From: DASXUG01 sp964620425
GTDB taxonomy: Bacteria > Pseudomonadota > Gammaproteobacteria > Burkholderiales > Methylophilaceae
Length of the DNA stretch: 64,000 bases
Direction of reading: 5' to 3'
Assembly (NCBI GenBank): GCA_964620425.1
Contig: CAZUGV010000006.1
Coordinates: 95,818-159,817 of the forward strand
A model generated the notes under the pieces. The model searched no databases and was not told the origin of the DNA. It saw only the letters and a list, made by a program, of their open reading frames with translations. The position numbers and the translations under genes were made by a program. Positions 32,200 to 40,097 of this stretch are shown here, piece after piece; positions within the stretch are counted from its first letter, which is position 1; each line of letters starts with the position of its first letter.

Positions 32200-32348
32200 T
32201 GTCATAAGTGTTCACTGCCATTAAAGTCGTTTACAGTGCACCTATATAAATCAATTGGTTAGAAAAGGGCTAAATTAAATTAAAGTTGTTTACAATTAGC
32301 CCTTTTCTCTTCTTCTCAGATATATAAATTGCATTAAAGTCGTTTACA
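32200..32348 (+). repeat. left-end repeat cluster
   Basis: Three clear copies of ATTAAAGTCGTTTACA-type repeats in direct orientation at 32220-32235, 32279-32294 (one mismatch, GTTG) and 32333-32348, spaced 59 and 54 bp. A degenerate outer copy TGTCATAAGTGTTCAC (32200-32215) aligns with the right terminus. The first copy is itself framed by CACTG and CAGTG. Confidence 0.85.
32261..32308. terminator. perfect 13-bp hairpin around the middle left repeat
   Basis: AGAAAAGGGCTAA (32261-32273) pairs perfectly with TTAGCCCTTTTCT (32296-32308). The loop of 22 nt contains the second left-end repeat. It could terminate transcripts of the chemoreceptor gene or block read-through into the element. There is no clean T run. 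Confidence 0.5.
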
Positions 32349-32490
32349 AATCTCACAAGTATTATATTTGCAAATACTTGCATCGCAACATGGCTATCTA
32401 AACCATATGAGCCCTATGGTGTTTGAAGCTTTGCAATTTGATTATTTATTAAACAATAGCGATTGGCTCAAAGATCCCCTTAGCAGACGG

Positions 32491-33513
32491 TCACACAGAG
32501 GTTACCGGACGATAGTTAAAGCTGGTTTTGATGATGCCATGATCGTTTGTACCACTTTCCTTGTGGTCGTCTTGATTAAGGTGATCGTTATTAACGAAGA
32601 GACCATCAAACATCCAACGGCGTTTCTTGCTCTGGTCATAGAACTCTTGGCTGAATAGGATGTGATCCAATGACTCCTTCATACCTTTGTACGAATAGGT
32701 GTAGAGCACATCACGCGTATCTCGGAACTCTTGCATGATCTGCGCACTGTACAAAGCCGTGTCGCCACCCCCCTTAGAGTCGCCAAAGAGGTACCCTGGT
32801 TGCTCTGTAAGTATGTTCTGCGTATTGCTACCTTGCCCGTCATTGATGTCGCCCATAACGATGACCGGCTCGTCGGTTTTCTTCATAACCAGATTCAAGA
32901 TCACGCGCATCGCCGCGGCTTCGGCGGTACGACGAATCGTTGAGATAGCAGCACCCAATGCAGTGTGGTGCACACCGTGAATATCCTTATCATACCAAGA
33001 CTCGCGGAACAGATTGGTCGGCCCTTTCGATTTAAAATGGCAAACGTATAAGTGTACCGGGGATTCGTTCGGGTGCAGCTTTAGGCGAGCATGCAGCACA
33101 GGACGTGAGAAACCCTTTATTGCAACACTGATGGTTGGCGTCTGTGCATCGCCACCGGCCGAACTGAGTATGAAACCCTCTGGAAAATCCTCAATCCATT
33201 CTACTGATTCAACAGGAATCTCTCGGCGCACTGCCGCTCCACAGACAATCTTCTTGCCCGTCGCGTCTGGCGGCACCAGTAATTGGTAGTCTCCCGCCAT
33301 CGATGACTGACTGAATGCCTCCTTGAGTGACGTGGCATGCCACAGCTCTTGGAAGCCCATCACGTCGGCCTTGAGCAAATCGATTTGACGGGCTGTCCAT
33401 GCAATTTTTCTGTCATACTGTTCCTGAGACCAACCTTTGGTGTCGTTATACATGGGCAAACCGGGTTCGTTCAGATTGAACAGGTTAAAGGTTGCGACAC
33501 TGAACTTCTTCAC
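32491..33513 (-). CDS. endonuclease/exonuclease/phosphatase family protein
   Basis: Protein of 340 residues with the complete EEP catalytic set: N10 in TFNLFNL, E56 in QELW, H159 in CHFKS, D222 and N224 in GDIND, D283-H284 in SLDHILF, and N323-D324-H325 near the C-terminus. The fold cleaves phosphodiesters in DNA, RNA, nucleotides or phospholipids; the substrate cannot be told from sequence. No signal peptide is seen. The start is GTG at 33513, with AAGAAAGGA about 8 nt upstream. It is the only gene inside the repeat-bounded insert and differs in base composition from neighbours, suggesting horizontal acquisition. Confidence 0.85.
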   Translation of the reverse strand: MKKFSVATFNLFNLNEPGLPMYNDTKGWSQEQYDRKIAWTARQIDLLKADVMGFQELWHATSLKEAFSQSSMAGDYQLLVPPDATGKKIVCGAAVRREIPVESVEWIEDFPEGFILSSAGGDAQTPTISVAIKGFSRPVLHARLKLHPNESPVHLYVCHFKSKGPTNLFRESWYDKDIHGVHHTALGAAISTIRRTAEAAAMRVILNLVMKKTDEPVIVMGDINDGQGSNTQNILTEQPGYLFGDSKGGGDTALYSAQIMQEFRDTRDVLYTYSYKGMKESLDHILFSQEFYDQSKKRRWMFDGLFVNNDHLNQDDHKESGTNDHGIIKTSFNYRPVTSV

Positions 33514-33580
33514 AAGGACATCCTTTCTTAGCAGCAACAGAAAATGCCTTATGTAAGAACCAAGTCATCGTGTAGGTTGC

Positions 33581-33609
33581 TATATAAATTAGAAATATAA
33601 TTCTCACAA
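33581..33609 (-). promoter_or_regulatory. sigma-70-type promoter of the EEP gene
   Basis: On the minus strand TTGTGA (plus 33604-33609), a 17-nt spacer and TATATA (plus 33581-33586). The start would be near 33574, giving a leader of about 60 nt to the GTG. The cargo gene therefore has its own promoter inside the element. Confidence 0.6.
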
Positions 33610-33886
33610 TATACCTTGATTATGACATCAAAAAGAAAGCTCGCTGATGTCGCATTGCAGACAGTCATCCCCCTACCTATCGGCCCTAGGCGGACGGTTT
33701 GACCTGCTCCTTACTCTCATCTCGATCTATTGGAATGAAGTTTGTTGGAGGTTGGAGAAAAATTCTTAACTAAGTAATTTATTATTCAGAGTGAAAACTA
33801 CTCATATTTCTATAGTTCAATTAATGTACATCAATTACTAACTACAAAAATTAGAGCAGAGTAGTGCGTGGTTAATTAAATCGTGT
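33610..33886. other. non-coding part of the insert
   Basis: Between the EEP promoter and the right-end repeats there is no gene with a ribosome-binding site and sensible length. A GC-richer patch (about 33665-33710) sits in AT-rich sequence and may be a remnant of lost element DNA. Confidence 0.5.
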
Positions 33887-33946
33887 TGTAAACGACTATA
33901 TTGTCAAGTAAACGACTTTATTGGCATGTAAGCGACTTTAATGTCA
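33887..33946 (-). repeat. right-end repeat cluster
   Basis: Three packed copies, inverted relative to the left end: 33887-33902, 33907-33922 and 33927-33942, spaced exactly 20 bp. Read inward they begin TGACATTAAAG, TGCCAATAAAG and TGACAATATAG. The outermost ends at 33946. Confidence 0.85.
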
Positions 33947-33982
33947 AAGAACAATAAGAGAGCAAAAATGAACTTTATTCTG

Positions 33983-34009
33983 CTAGCACTCTCCAAGCTG
34001 GAGTGCTAA
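33983..34009 (+). promoter_or_regulatory. CIRCE operator (HrcA-binding site) before rpoH
   Basis: CTAGCACTC, nine bases, GAGTGCTAA. This matches the CIRCE consensus TTAGCACTC-N9-GAGTGCTAA with the exact spacing and one mismatch. HrcA repressor binds CIRCE and releases it on heat shock. The operator ends 45 bp before the rpoH start codon. Confidence 0.92.
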
Positions 34010-34054
34010 GATTACGCTTAAAGCAGTTTTAATGAACATAAATGGATTAATTCT

Positions 34055-34912
34055 ATGAACAGTGCATTAACCTTACCAGCAATTACCTCGGTTGACAGTT
34101 TTAATCATTACATGCGCTCAATACGTGCGTTTAATTTATTAAGCGCTGAGGAAGAGTATGAATTAGGTACTCGCCTTAAAAATGATAATGATCTAGAAGC
34201 CGCTAAAAAACTAATCGTTTCGCATTTGCGCCTTGTGGTGAGCATTGCGCGTGGCTATTCTGGCTATGGCTTGCCGCAGGCAGACTTGGTACAAGAGGGC
34301 AATATTGGTTTGATGAAAGCCGTGAAGCGTTTTGACCCAGACCGTGGCGTACGCTTGGTTTCATTTGCCATGCATTGGATTAAGGCCGAGATTCACGAAT
34401 ATATCGTGAAAAACTGGCGTTTGGTAAAGATTGCTACGACCAAGGCTCAACGTAAATTATTTTTTAATTTGCGTAGCATGAAGCAAGGTGCGGGTAGTTT
34501 GCAACCCGATGAAGTCGCACATATTGCAAGCGAGTTGAATGTTAAACCTGAAGAGGTGCTGGAGATGGAATCTCGCATGGGCGGGCATGAAATTTCACTT
34601 GAAGGCAGTCATGAAGATGATGATGAAAACTTTAGCCCGATTGCGTATTTGCAAGATCAGCGTCCAGAACCTTGTACTTTTCTTGCTGAGCAGGAAAGTG
34701 ATTATTTGCAAACAACAGGCTTAGCCAATGCTTTGGAAAGCTTGGATGAGCGTAGCCGCCGTATCGTGCAGGCTCGCTGGTTGCAAGAAAAAGATAGTGC
34801 TACCTTGCATGATTTGGCTGCGGAATTTGGTGTTTCTGCCGAACGTATTCGCCAAATTGAACAAAAAGCAATGGAAAAAATGAAGCTAGCTATGATTGAA
34901 AGCAAAGCTTAA
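34055..34912 (+). CDS. rpoH: RNA polymerase sigma-32 factor
   Basis: Heat-shock sigma factor that directs transcription of chaperone and protease genes. 285 residues. Region 2 (QADLVQEGNIGLMKAV onward), the RpoH box QRKLFFNLR (132-140), and a region 4 helix-turn-helix near the C-terminus (GVSAERIRQIEQKAMEKM). A CIRCE site upstream implies repression by HrcA. A strong terminator follows. No clear -35/-10 pair was found between the insert and CIRCE. Confidence 0.97.
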   Translation: MNSALTLPAITSVDSFNHYMRSIRAFNLLSAEEEYELGTRLKNDNDLEAAKKLIVSHLRLVVSIARGYSGYGLPQADLVQEGNIGLMKAVKRFDPDRGVRLVSFAMHWIKAEIHEYIVKNWRLVKIATTKAQRKLFFNLRSMKQGAGSLQPDEVAHIASELNVKPEEVLEMESRMGGHEISLEGSHEDDDENFSPIAYLQDQRPEPCTFLAEQESDYLQTTGLANALESLDERSRRIVQARWLQEKDSATLHDLAAEFGVSAERIRQIEQKAMEKMKLAMIESKA

Positions 34913-34959
34913 TTTAAATCACGTTGTTGACTCAGATAAATCTGTCCAAAATACATCGG

Positions 34960-35014
34960 TCACCAATCAATACCACCTGTTTAACCAGATTTATTGATTG
35001 GTGAATGTTTTTTT
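34960..35014 (+). terminator. intrinsic terminator after rpoH
   Basis: TCACCAATCAATA (34960-34972) pairs perfectly over 13 bp with TATTGATTGGTGA (34992-35004), followed by ATG and seven T residues. A strong Rho-independent terminator. Confidence 0.9.
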
Positions 35015-35283
35015 AAAAAGCCAATACTTGCTGTTGCTCAAAAAAGCTGAAGCCATCAGCGCTTAAATAAAATCCATTCAAATTAGCCATAATTGCTTTC
35101 TAGCATAACTGTATTGTGCCCACCAAAAATGTTCTTCTTGATGGAAATTTCCCTTCCTAAATAATTTTTCTAGAAATTTGTAATAGACGCTCGCCAAAAT
35201 GCGAATTAGTTATTTAAAATTGCGCGGACTAATTTAAACTTGGTAGATATAGTTCATATGCATAAATTTCAAAGGTTGGGGTA
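35015..35283. other. AT-rich intergenic region upstream of parE
   Basis: No gene supported. A possible promoter for parE is TTGCGC (35220-35225), an 18-nt spacer and TAGATA (35244-35249), about 35 bp before the parE start. Nothing else is recognisable. Confidence 0.45.
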
Positions 35284-37269
35284 ATGGCAGAAAAAGAATA
35301 CGACGCAGATTCGGTTAAGGTGCTTAGAGGGCTGGAACCTGTGCGTGCCAGACCAGGCATGTACACGCGTACCGATTCCCCCACGCACATTGTGCAAGAG
35401 GTCATTGATAACGCGGCGGATGAGGCATTGGGCGGTCATGCAACCAATATTAAAGTCACCATTTTTAAAGATGGCGCGGTCGAGGTGGCGGATAATGGTC
35501 GCGGTATTCCTGTAGAGATTCCTAAAGGCGAAACGCAACCAGCGGTAGAGCTAGTGTTTGTGCAACTACATGCAGGTGGTAAGTTTGATAAGGAAGATGA
35601 AAACAGTTCTTATCGATTTTCTGGTGGCTTGCATGGGGTTGGTGTCTCTGTCACAAATGCCTTGTCTACGCGCTTAGAAGTGAAGGTGAAGCGGGATGGC
35701 AAGGTGCATAGCCTTTCGTTTGAGAATGGTGACTGCGTTCAGCCCTTGCAGGAAACGGGCAAGTGTTTGAAAAAAGACACAGGCACTACGGTCAAATGTT
35801 GGCCTGACCCCAAGTATTTTGACTCCCCCAAAGTTTCAATTGCGCAATTAGAGCATCTGATTAAATCCAAAGCTGTGCTGTTGCGTGGTGTCAGCGTTAC
35901 GTTGTCTATCGAAGGAAATGAAGGCTTTGAGGAGCGCTCTTGGACGTATGCCGATGGTTTGCCGCAATATTTAGATGAGTTAATCGGCGAACGTCAGCTT
36001 GAGGATAATGAAGCGCCTATCCCGATTATTTCGGGCGAGTTTTACCATAGTGAAAATACCGATGGCATCTCAAAAGGCGAGGGTGCAATTTGGGCGTTGT
36101 CGTTTGGCTCAGGTGGCGGTCGCGGTGAATCTTATGTGAATTTGATTCCCACTTTGTCTGGCGGTACGCACGAAGCAGGCATGCGTAACGGAGTGTTTGA
36201 GGCGGTGAAGTCGTTTATGGAACATCACAGTATGATGCAACGCGGCGTTAAAGTCTCCTCTGAAGATGTGTGGAATAACGTCTGTTACGTGCTGGCGGCA
36301 AAAGTGCTAGACCCGCAATTTCAAGGCCAAACCAAAGAAAAATTGACTAACCGCGATGCCATGAAAATGGTCGCCTCTGCCGTTAAGCCTTTTATGGAAA
36401 CGTGGCTGAGCCAAAACGTGGAGCATGCTAAACGCATCTCAGACTTGGTGAATCGTTCCGCCGCAGCGCGCAATAAATCCACACAGAAAATTGAAAAGCG
36501 TAAAACCACAGGCATTAACTTAATGCCCGCCAAGCTCACAGATTGTGAAGCTGCTGGCACGATGGAAGCTGAATTATTTTTGGTGGAAGGTGACTCCGCT
36601 GGCGGCAGTGCAAAAATGGGGCGCAACAACGAGTTTCAATCATTATTGCCTCTGCGCGGCAAAGTGCTGAATACTTGGGAGGTGGATGCAGGGCGAATTT
36701 TTGCCAACTCTGAAGTACACGATATTTTTGTGGCGCTAGGCATAGAGCCACACACACTCAAAGATAATCCTGATTTCTCAGGCTTACGTTACGGAAAGTT
36801 GTGCATATTGTCAGATGCGGACGTGGATGGTTCGCACATTCAAGTGTTACTGCTCACCATGTTGCTGAAACACGCGCCCAAGCTGATTGAGCGTGGTCAC
36901 GTGTATATTTCGCAACCACCGTTGTATCGTATTGATGTGCCAGCGCAAGGTAAAAACAAACCTTTACGCAAGCTCTATGTATCTGACGATGCTGAAAAAA
37001 TCTCCATGATAGAAAAACTCAAACGTGAAGGGATTGCAGAAGAAAAATTAAGCATTCAGCGCTTTAAAGGTTTAGGGGAAATGAACCCAGAGCAACTTTG
37101 GGAAACCACTTTATGCCCGGATACGCGTCGTTTGATTCAAGTGCGTTTGCCAGATGGCGAGGTGGAAGGCGCGCATAAAATGTTTGATATGCTCATGGCA
37201 AAAAATGAATCAGCTGCCCGTAAAGAGTGGATGGAGCGCCGTGGTAATGATGTTGAGGCAGATGTGTAA
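35284..37269 (+). CDS. parE: DNA topoisomerase IV subunit B
   Basis: ATPase subunit of topoisomerase IV, which decatenates daughter chromosomes. It has a GHKL ATPase domain ([19 protein letters not shown]), a transducer, and a TOPRIM domain with EGDSAGGSA and DADVDGSHI. At 661 residues it is ParE-sized rather than GyrB-sized. Its stop overlaps the parC start by one base, so the two subunits are translated in a coupled way. Confidence 0.96.
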   Translation: MAEKEYDADSVKVLRGLEPVRARPGMYTRTDSPTHIVQEVIDNAADEALGGHATNIKVTIFKDGAVEVADNGRGIPVEIPKGETQPAVELVFVQLHAGGKFDKEDENSSYRFSGGLHGVGVSVTNALSTRLEVKVKRDGKVHSLSFENGDCVQPLQETGKCLKKDTGTTVKCWPDPKYFDSPKVSIAQLEHLIKSKAVLLRGVSVTLSIEGNEGFEERSWTYADGLPQYLDELIGERQLEDNEAPIPIISGEFYHSENTDGISKGEGAIWALSFGSGGGRGESYVNLIPTLSGGTHEAGMRNGVFEAVKSFMEHHSMMQRGVKVSSEDVWNNVCYVLAAKVLDPQFQGQTKEKLTNRDAMKMVASAVKPFMETWLSQNVEHAKRISDLVNRSAAARNKSTQKIEKRKTTGINLMPAKLTDCEAAGTMEAELFLVEGDSAGGSAKMGRNNEFQSLLPLRGKVLNTWEVDAGRIFANSEVHDIFVALGIEPHTLKDNPDFSGLRYGKLCILSDADVDGSHIQVLLLTMLLKHAPKLIERGHVYISQPPLYRIDVPAQGKNKPLRKLYVSDDAEKISMIEKLKREGIAEEKLSIQRFKGLGEMNPEQLWETTLCPDTRRLIQVRLPDGEVEGAHKMFDMLMAKNESAARKEWMERRGNDVEADV

Positions 37270-39551
37270 TGGATACGACAATAGAAAATAACAACGACGA
37301 AAACGCAGTGCCGATTGGCGCATATGCGGAAGAAGCCTATTTGGCCTATGCCGTTTCAGTAGTGAAAGGGCGCGCATTACCATCGGTAGAAGATGGGCAA
37401 AAGCCAGTGCAACGCCGTATTTTATATGCGATGAAAGAAATGGGGCTAGTTTCTGGTAGCAAGCCCGTGAAATCTGCCCGTGTGGTGGGCAACGTGCTGG
37501 GTATGTATCACCCGCATGGGGATAGCTCGGCCTATGAAGCCGCCGTGCGATTAGCGCAAGATTTTACATTGCGTTACCCATTGATTGATGGGCAAGGCAA
37601 CTTTGGCTCACGAGATGGTGATGGCGCCGCCGCGATGCGCTACACCGAAATGCGTTTATCGCCGATTGCCGATTTGTTACTCTCAGAAATAGACCGCGGC
37701 ACGGTAGATTTTCAAAACAACTACGATGGTGCTTTTCAAGAGCCTGTCTTGTTGCCAGCGCGTTTGCCGATGATGTTACTCAATGGCGCTTCTGGCATTG
37801 CCGTTGGCATGGCGACTGAAATGGTGCCACACAATATGCGTGAAATTGCCAACGCCGTGCTGCACGTGATGGATCACCCCGATTGCACCATGACGGAGTT
37901 GATGCAGCATGTACCTGGCCCAGATTTCCCTGGGGGTGGTCAACTGATTACGCAAACGACTGATATTCTCTCCACCTACGAAACTGGGCGCGGCTCGTTA
38001 AGATTGCGCGCCAGATGGATAGTCGAACCGATGGCGCGTGGCCAATGGCGCATCATTATCAATGAGTTACCGCATGGCGTTTCGGTGGAAACCATACAAG
38101 ATGAAATTCTTGGCATCTCCAACCCCAAGCCGAAAAAAGACAAAAAGACGATCGACCAAGATCAGTTGCTAGTGAAGCAATCAGCCTTGAGAATGATAGA
38201 TACCGTCAAAAGCGAAGGCAAAAAAGATGTTCGCCTGATTATTGAGCCGAAAACCAGCAAGGTTTCCAGTGATGAACTGATGGCATTTTTGTTATTGCAT
38301 ACGAGCTTAGAAGTATCATGCCCCGTCAATATGGTCATGATAGGCACCGATGGTCGCCCAGCGCAAAAGGGGCTGATTCCGATACTCAAAGAGTGGATTG
38401 CCTTTCGCCTGAATGTGGTGCGCAGACGCTGTCAGTTTGATTTAGACAAAATCAACAAGCGCATTCATATTCTAGAAGGCCGCATGATTGCCTTCTTGCA
38501 TATTGATGAAGTGATTAAGGTCATTCGCAATTCCGATGAGCCTAAAACGGATTTAATCGCAGCTTTTCAACTCACTGAAATTCAAGCAGAAGATATTTTA
38601 GAAATCCGCCTGCGCCAATTAGCGCGTTTAGAAGGTTTTAAGATTGAGAAAGAGCTAAAAGATTTACGCGAAGAAGCGGATGGGTTGCAAACAATCTTAG
38701 GCAGCGAAACAAAATTACGCAGGCTCACCGCAAAAGAAATCAAGCAAGATGCAGAAAAGTACGGTGATGATAGACGTACCTTAATTGAGCCAGTAGAGCG
38801 CACGCAAGGCGGTCAAAAAGCATTCGTGGTGGATGAGCCTGTGACCATTCTACTCTCTAAAAATGGCTGGATTCGAGCCAGACAAGGTCACGGTGTCGCG
38901 CGTGACACCATCTCTTGGAAGGCGGGGGATAGCGAGTTTGCCGTGATTGAAACGCGTACAGTGTTGCCGATTGTTTTGCTGGATAACAATGGTCGTTGTT
39001 ACGCGTTTGATGCTTCCACAGTGCCAGGAGGCAAGGGGGATGGCATACCGATTAGCTCAATCATCGAGGTGCAAAATGGTGCAAAATTGGCTCACGCCAT
39101 TTCTGGTAAAGAAGATGAAAAATACCTATTTGTGACTTCCAACAGCTATGGTTTTATCGCGCCGCTTAAAGGTTTGGTGGCAAGACCCAAAGCAGGCAAA
39201 GCCTTTATGAAGCCAGAAGATGAAGCGACTATTCTGCCACCTATTAAGTTGGATGAGCGCACGCACGTTGCGGTGACTTCAACGGAAAATAAATTGTTGG
39301 TGTTTCCTGTCAGTGAGGTCAATGAATACCCTAATGGCGGGAAAGGTGTCCGTGTGATGGATATTCCAGAAAAATACGCGCTATCTCGTGTTGAGTTAAG
39401 TGACGGACAGTGCTTAACTGTCATGATAAAAGGCAAGGCTAAGGTGTTTGAAGGTGAAGTTTTAGCAAAATATTTGCTAAAACGCGCTAAAAAGGGACAT
39501 TCACTGCAAGACAGCAAACCTGTTATTAAAAAGCAGCCCAGTCTTTTTTAG
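37269..39551 (+). CDS. parC: DNA topoisomerase IV subunit A
   Basis: DNA-cleaving subunit of topoisomerase IV. The catalytic tyrosine is Y125 in AAMRYTEMR. The quinolone-region segment [14 protein letters not shown] is present. 760 residues with a C-terminal beta-propeller shorter than in GyrA. It is followed by about 100 bp and then the terminator of the opposite operon. Confidence 0.96.
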   Translation: MDTTIENNNDENAVPIGAYAEEAYLAYAVSVVKGRALPSVEDGQKPVQRRILYAMKEMGLVSGSKPVKSARVVGNVLGMYHPHGDSSAYEAAVRLAQDFTLRYPLIDGQGNFGSRDGDGAAAMRYTEMRLSPIADLLLSEIDRGTVDFQNNYDGAFQEPVLLPARLPMMLLNGASGIAVGMATEMVPHNMREIANAVLHVMDHPDCTMTELMQHVPGPDFPGGGQLITQTTDILSTYETGRGSLRLRARWIVEPMARGQWRIIINELPHGVSVETIQDEILGISNPKPKKDKKTIDQDQLLVKQSALRMIDTVKSEGKKDVRLIIEPKTSKVSSDELMAFLLLHTSLEVSCPVNMVMIGTDGRPAQKGLIPILKEWIAFRLNVVRRRCQFDLDKINKRIHILEGRMIAFLHIDEVIKVIRNSDEPKTDLIAAFQLTEIQAEDILEIRLRQLARLEGFKIEKELKDLREEADGLQTILGSETKLRRLTAKEIKQDAEKYGDDRRTLIEPVERTQGGQKAFVVDEPVTILLSKNGWIRARQGHGVARDTISWKAGDSEFAVIETRTVLPIVLLDNNGRCYAFDASTVPGGKGDGIPISSIIEVQNGAKLAHAISGKEDEKYLFVTSNSYGFIAPLKGLVARPKAGKAFMKPEDEATILPPIKLDERTHVAVTSTENKLLVFPVSEVNEYPNGGKGVRVMDIPEKYALSRVELSDGQCLTVMIKGKAKVFEGEVLAKYLLKRAKKGHSLQDSKPVIKKQPSLF

Positions 39552-39651
39552 AGAAACGCATTGATTGAGCTGTTGGTTTTATGCCAATCTCGGTTTGCCA
39601 ATCTTAGTTTGTCGCAGGCTTGCTTGCTAAAATAGAAACAGAGAGGATTCT

Positions 39652-39694
39652 AAAAAAACCTAGCCCACGCAAAACACAAAACATGGGCTAGGTT
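39652..39694 (-). terminator. intrinsic terminator of the dynamin-ccoS operon
   Basis: AACCTAGCCCA (39657-39667) pairs over 11 bp with TGGGCTAGGTT (39684-39694). On the minus strand it ends in a seven-T tract, so it mainly stops leftward transcription; it also supplies a stem for parC read-through. Confidence 0.85.
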
Positions 39695-39722
39695 GATTCT
39701 TTGAAGTCTAAGATACGGACTT

Positions 39723-39824
39723 TTATGAAAAGAAAATTACTGATAACGCGCTAAACCAGGACCAAGCGATTAAGGCCCAAACGATGGTAAGTGGAGCGTT
39801 TTCAAAAGTTAAGTAAGATTTCAT
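39723..39824 (-). CDS. putative 33-residue single-pass membrane protein
   Basis: A micro-ORF with ATG at 39824 and TAA at 39723-39725. It encodes MKSYLTFENAPLTIVWAL followed by IAWSWFSALSVIFFS: a short polar N-terminus and one hydrophobic, tryptophan-rich helix. AAAGG is about 9 nt upstream. It lies 48 bp behind ccoS and 28 bp before the operon terminator. Size and position recall small accessory subunits of respiratory oxidases, but that is inference; I do not recognise a family. Confidence 0.6.
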   Translation of the reverse strand: MKSYLTFENAPLTIVWALIAWSWFSALSVIFFS

Positions 39825-39872
39825 GGTTAATTGCCTTTACATCAACAAAGTAATATTCGAGTTGCATGTATT

Positions 39873-40097
39873 CTATTCTTTATGGCTTTTTGTTTCAACT
39901 TGAATAGTGTCGGATTTTTTTTTTTGATCTGTGTTAAATGGGATCATTGGGTCGTCGTCGTCCATTAAAATGCGTTGTGCAGGGCCTTCAAAGTCGTCAT
40001 ATTGCCCATTTTTAATCGCCCAGATTATCCCCGCAGCGGCAATCGCTAAAAAAACAATAGTTAATCCTAACTGCAATAGCAGTGTTGTTGCACTCAT
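39873..40097 (-). CDS. ccoS: cbb3-type cytochrome oxidase assembly protein CcoS
   Basis: Small membrane protein of 74 residues needed to insert cofactors into cbb3 oxidase. One membrane helix (about 6-28) is followed by the family signature WAIKNGQYDDFEGPAQRIL and an aspartate-rich MDDDDP. The start overlaps the upstream dynamin stop (ATGA), so it is coupled. The ccoNOP and ccoGHI genes expected with it are not in the window. Confidence 0.88.
   Translation of the reverse strand: MSATTLLLQLGLTIVFLAIAAAGIIWAIKNGQYDDFEGPAQRILMDDDDPMIPFNTDQKKKSDTIQVETKSHKE

Larger units (their letters stand above)
32200..33946. mobile_element. compact repeat-bounded insert carrying one cargo gene
   Basis: Inverted clusters of a ~20-bp repeat, consensus TGNCATTAAAGTCGTTTACA, bound this 1.75-kb unit. 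The left cluster has a degenerate terminal copy (32200-32215) plus copies spaced 54-59 bp apart; the right has three tightly packed copies. Spaced repeats at one end and packed repeats at the other are known from Tn7-type ends, and IS21-type elements also have multiple end repeats. The outer ends begin TGTCAT and TGACAT inward. There is no transposase, and no clear target-site duplication was found. The enclosed gene looks richer in GC than its neighbours. I infer a non-autonomous or decayed Mu-superfamily element. Confidence 0.65.

Noticed and set aside
32368..32658. Rightward open frame of 96 codons overlapping the end of the EEP gene
   Set aside because: It lies largely antisense to the well-supported EEP gene, lacks a ribosome-binding site and resembles no family.
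32216..33942. CRISPR-like array, because a ~20-bp repeat occurs several times
   Set aside because: The repeats are in two inverted clusters, spacers are unequal or absent, there are only three clear copies per side and no cas genes; end repeats of an element fit better.
32195..33951. Target-site duplication flanking the insert
   Set aside because: Bases beside the termini (TTTAT on the left, AAGAA on the right) do not match; shifting the ends by a few bases did not give a convincing duplication.
39560..39610. Tandem near-repeat GCCAATCT(C/T) after parC as a regulatory array
   Set aside because: Only two imperfect copies, with no structure or context to support function.
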